From: Manis javanica
Taxonomy: Eukaryota > Chordata > Mammalia > Pholidota > Manidae
NCBI RefSeq assembly: GCF_040802235.1
Contig: NC_133172.1
Coordinates: forward strand, 60,395,613-60,459,612
DNA: 64,000 nucleotides
Reading direction: 5' to 3'
Positions 24,140-64,000 of the stretch are shown here, one piece after another. The notes under the pieces were generated by a model. That model did not search any database and was not told the origin of the DNA. It saw only the letters and a program-made list of their open reading frames with translations. The first letter of the stretch is position 1, and every line of letters starts with the position of its first letter. A program made the position numbers and the translations under genes.

Positions 24140-24340
24140 TTCTGTCAGTCATTCAACACACACTGTTTGAGTCCCTATTGCAGGCCAGGCCCTAGGGGTC
24201 AGAGGTGAAAGGGATCTCTGCTCTGGAGGAGGGGATAAAACCCTGGGGAGATCAAAATTAGACAAGTAAGCACCGTCCAGTGGTAGGAAGAGTGGAGCAT
24301 GAGGCTCCAGGAGGGAGGGGGAGTCCGGAGGGACTTCCTG
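24140..24340. mobile_element. L2 fragment
   Basis: GTCATTCAACACACACTGTT, TTGCAGGCCAGGCCCTAGGG and AAATTAGACAAGTAAGC resemble the L2 3' region. Confidence 0.5.
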
Positions 24341-25479
24341 GAGGAAGGTGAGACGTCTGTGCACCTTTGGGGAAGAGGGGAGCATTAAGGGGAGTGGGCA
24401 GTTCCCATGTGAAGGCTCAGACAGGATATGCAAGTGCTCCCCAGAAGGCCTTGGTGCTCTGGGGTTCCCAAGGGTAGAGACCCAGGTCAGGGCACCTCAG
24501 AGGCTGTGGGGCAGCAGGGAGAGGCAGTACAGCAGCCCCAGCAAGCGAAGGGGCGCAGACTGAGCCCTGGCTCACTCAGGAGTTGAGAGTCACATGGCTC
24601 TTACTCCTCCAAATCCACTCCTGTGGCAGAAGACAGTGGGCCCCCATATGCGGCCGCCGCTTTGTACTCCTTAATCTTGGCTCCTGGGGCACCTCCCTGT
24701 CCCTGCCTGGGTCCCTCATTAGCTGCCCATTAACGTGCATGACTTAGAAATTGGCCACTGGGCTGTGAAATTCCACTCAACAGGGAAAAAACTCTTAATT
24801 CCGAGGAGCTTTGATATCCACTCTCGGAGGCATCCCAGGGCTATGTGACCTTTCCCAAGCTGTGGAGAGGCACCCTGCAGGGCCCCATCTGTGTGGGCGG
24901 GTGGGCAGGCTGGTGGCTTGGGGGCAGAGGGAGGACAGCGAGGTGGCACTCGTGGACAAGGCAGGCAGAGGCCCAGCCTGGTGCCCCACATGTGGAGTCA
25001 TATCCCTCCTCCTGAATTGCCCCAAGAAGTGAGCACCGGTCACCAGGAGTCATCCCTGAGGGTTCCCCCTTTCTCTATGGATCACATGGTATTCTGTGAA
25101 CCTCAGCCCCTTTCCCCTGGTCTGTGTGCTCACATTAGAAAGTTCTGGAAAACAGACGAGGGTGAATCTCAGAAGCCAGTGTGCCTGTGCCTGAACAGCA
25201 ACTTTTCTCATTTGAGAAATGGCAGAGAGTCACCCCGAGTTAGGATCAGAGTCCTGCTGCAGGTGGAGAAAGAGGGAACTGCACCTTGGCCGTGACAGGA
25301 AGCAGCTCCAGGGAGGCTGTGTCACAGGGCAGCAGATGGGCCCCTGGAGGGCCTTCATCACCTGGTCCGGACCCTCAGGTCCATGCTGGCGAGGGGCCAG
25401 AGAGCCTCTCCTAGTCTCCAAGCCGGGGGCTCCCACCTTGCCTGTTCTTAAGAATCCCCTGGGGAGATTTAGAGTTTTT

Positions 25480-26110
25480 TTGGTGGCAAAAGTCAAACAT
25501 GAAATTGACCATTTGAAGCGCACAGTTCAGTAGCAGCACACTGACAGTGGTGTGCAAACAACCCCTCCGTCTAGTTTCAGAGCACCCTCATCCCACTGCA
25601 GCCACCCCCGTCCCACCCGCAGTCCTGAGCGACCACTGACCTGCTCTGTCCCCGCATCTGCCCACTCTGGCCACTGACGCAGGGTCACACGCTGTGCGGT
25701 CTGTGTGTCTGGCTTCCTTCCCTCAGCAGGAGGTCCCTGAGGCTCGCCCACCCGGCAGCATATCGGTGCTGCTCCTCTGAGGGCTGATACTCCGCCACAG
25801 GGCAAGGCCACGTCCTGCTCATCCATTCCTCCACTCATGCACATGTGGCTTTTTTCAACTTTTGGCTACTGTGAATAGTGCGGCTACATATACAAGATTT
25901 TGTTTGAACACCAGGTTTCAATTTTTGTGGTTCTACCCCAAGCAGTGGAATAGCCGAGTCATATGACAGCTCTGGTTACCCTGGGGAGCTTTTAAAACTG
26001 ATTTCTAGGCTCTTTCCAAAGAGCACATGACTTGGTAAGTCCATGGCAAGGCACAGGAATACATATGCCGAGGACACTCACCGCACTTCACTCATGTTGC
26101 CAGCACATGA
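25480..26110 (-). mobile_element. Antisense L1 3' fragment
   Basis: Reads as the reverse complement of an L1 3' region: GCACAGTTCAGTAGCAGCAC near the left edge, TTTTGGCTACTGTGAATAGTG at 25859 and AGTGGAATAGCCGAGTCATA near 25950. Confidence 0.65.
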
Positions 26111-26319
26111 CACCAACATCCTGTGAGTTAATACCCGCTTATGTGGCAGCTCCAGTCATTGGGAAAAAAATCAAGAATTTTATTCTTCATCTGGAAACCT
26201 CTATTTGATCTATGTATAAGAGTCCTTAACCTGCTTCATTCTGTGTTCAGTATATCTAAGTATCACCCCCATTATTACCAGAAAATGGGCATCTTTCTCT
26301 CCATAGGTGAAAGGGAAGC

Positions 26320-26480
26320 AGCCTGGTGTTGGGCTCAGAGCTCAGGCCCAGGCCAGACCTGGGCTGGAATGCTGGTCCCACCTTGGTTTTCTCATCTGAG
26401 AAACAGTGGTGAGATCATCACGGGGTGGCTGAGACTCCCACAGCATCATGCATGCTGGGCAGGTGGTGAGCACTCAGCAG
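26320..26480 (+). repeat. MIR fragment
   Basis: GACCTGGGCTGGAATGCTGG, TTTTCTCATCTGAGAAACAG and GTGAGCACTCAGCAGATG follow the MIR layout. Confidence 0.6.
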
Positions 26481-26779
26481 ATGCAGTGCGATGGTTGCTG
26501 GGCCACGCTCACCAACTGCAGGGCCTCTCCTCATGGGAGGCTTCCTCGGGGCCAGCGAGCCCGGGGCCTGAGCCTTAAGAGCACAGGACGGGTAAGCACA
26601 AGCACAAGGCGGACCTCAGGCCCCTACGTCCCTCACACAGCTGGGGCTGCAGGGGTGGGGCTCCCGGCTGTCCTCATTCGGCTCATCTCCACGCAGCACC
26701 TTCCAGATTCCTATAGTCAGGGTCTCTGGCTGACTGGCTCTCAAGAGACAGCACAGTTAAGAGATAAGTCCTGGGGCCC

Positions 26780-27760
26780 AGCCTAGTACATAAAATAAAC
26801 CTTATCAGAATTAAAACTTATGCTTCGAAGGATACCATCGGGAAAAAAATAACCAACAGAAAGAAAAAAAATACTTCCAAATTACATATCTAATAAGAGA
26901 CTTACATCTAGAATATATAAAAAGCTCTTGACAACTCAATAACAAAAAGATAATCCAATTAAAATATGGGTGAAGGATATAAATAGGCATTTCTCCAAAG
27001 AAAATATACAAATAGCCAATTAATACATGAATAGATGCTCAACATCATTAGGAAAATGGAAATCAAAACCACAGAGATGCCACTTCACACCTACTTGGAG
27101 GCTATAATCAAGAAGATGGCTAGTGCCAAGCACTGGTGAGGATGTGGAGAAACTGGAACTTTCATACACAGCTGGGGGGACTAGAACAGTCCAGCTCCTT
27201 CGGAATAAAAGAGTTTGGCAGTTCCTTAAAAAGTGAAATGTAGAGTGGATGATTTTACTTCCAGGTATACACCCAACAGAAGTGAAAACTGTCCACGCAT
27301 ACCCCTTACACAAATTCTCAGCAGCACTCTCCACAACAGCCCAAAGTGGAAACAACGCAGATGTCCATCAACTGAAGAACCATAAACAAAATGAGGTCTA
27401 CCCACACCAGGGGCCATAAGAGGGTGCTAAGTCCTGACCCGCTACACATGGAGGCGCCCCAAAACATGCGGAGTGAAAGCGGCCAGTCACAGGCACCACA
27501 CACAGCAGGATTCCATGGACAGGACATCCAAAAACACGCAAGTCCATGGACCCAGCACCTAGCGGCTGCCTTGGCCTGCGAGACAGAACAGAGGCTGCTT
27601 TGCTAAGGGGCCAGGGTTTCCTCTGGGGGTGATGAAAATGTGCTGGGATTACAGGAGTGATGGCGGTACCACCTTGTGAGTATACTAAAACCACTCAACT
27701 GTACACTTCAAAATGGAGAATTTTATAGTATATGAATGATACCTCCAAAAAAGAAATCAC
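26780..27760 (+). mobile_element. L1 ORF2 and 3' UTR fragment ending beside MBTPS1
   Basis: Clear L1 signatures: AATATGGGTGAAGGATATAA, CTCAACATCATTAGGAAAATG, ACAACAGCCCAAAGTGGAAAC and AACTGTACACTTCAAAATGG, then an A-rich end. It is convergent with MBTPS1 and stops about 100 nt from that gene's poly-A signal. Confidence 0.85.
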
Positions 27761-27862
27761 ACCGATGAAGAACCCATTCTAGGTTGTCATCAAAGAGAAG
27801 AGGGACCAGTAGGATAAAAGCCCATTGCGCAGTTTCTTATAGCTTCATACAGGTGACGCGTA

Positions 27863-64000
<36,138 letters not shown>

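Larger units (their letters stand above)
22274..27862. other. Intergenic region between MBTPS1 and SLC38A8, including the SLC38A8 upstream region
   Basis: The 700 nt above the SLC38A8 start include a GC-box-like GGGGGGCGG near 22733 and a two-copy 12-nt repeat (CGGGTTAGAGGG) near 22950-22975. No TATA box or dense CpG island is evident. Further right lie MER5A-like pieces (23240-23330, 23515-23640), an L2-like piece (24140-24340), an antisense L1 piece, a MIR and the long L1 3' end. Confidence 0.5.

Overview
This is a stretch of mammalian nuclear DNA: multi-exon genes with GT-AG introns, old L1, L2, MIR, MaLR and hAT-type repeats, and no operons or phage. It holds one complete gene and most of a second, both on the minus strand. 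SLC38A8, a sodium-coupled neutral amino acid transporter, spans about 4.3-22.3 kb. MBTPS1, the membrane-bound site-1 protease, runs from about 27.8 kb past the right edge. Human chromosome 16q has the same pair in the same order and orientation (SLC38A8, MBTPS1, then HSDL1). I could not name the species. I noticed no primate Alu, rodent B1/B2, ruminant Bov or carnivore SINE copies. A tandem poly-A-tailed unit at 48.4-49.0 kb looks lineage-specific and is the best species marker. A pangolin or xenarthran is a weak guess only.

Layout: 1-4.2 kb is intergenic, with MIR pieces, an L1 3' end and an MLT1-type LTR. 4.3-22.3 kb is SLC38A8, whose ten coding exons join to exactly 435 codons plus a stop. 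22.3-27.8 kb is intergenic and holds the SLC38A8 upstream region, hAT-type and L2 fragments, an antisense L1 piece and a long L1 3' end. 27.86-61.62 kb is MBTPS1 from its poly-A signal back to the exon starting at human-equivalent residue 141/142. The twenty exons present join without a frameshift to 911 codons plus a stop, and Asp218, His249, Asn338 and Ser414 fall exactly at the human residue numbers. Exons for residues 1-140, including the signal peptide, were not found and must lie beyond 64,000. 61.6-64.0 kb is intron.

The two genes are neighbours by synteny, not a functional unit. SLC38A8 is an eye-associated transporter. MBTPS1 is a ubiquitous Golgi protease that activates SREBPs and ATF6. 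I found no new biological system. The observations most worth checking are the tandem retroelement, a CpG-dense island inside an MBTPS1 intron, competing splice or start choices in SLC38A8, and repeats nested within repeats.
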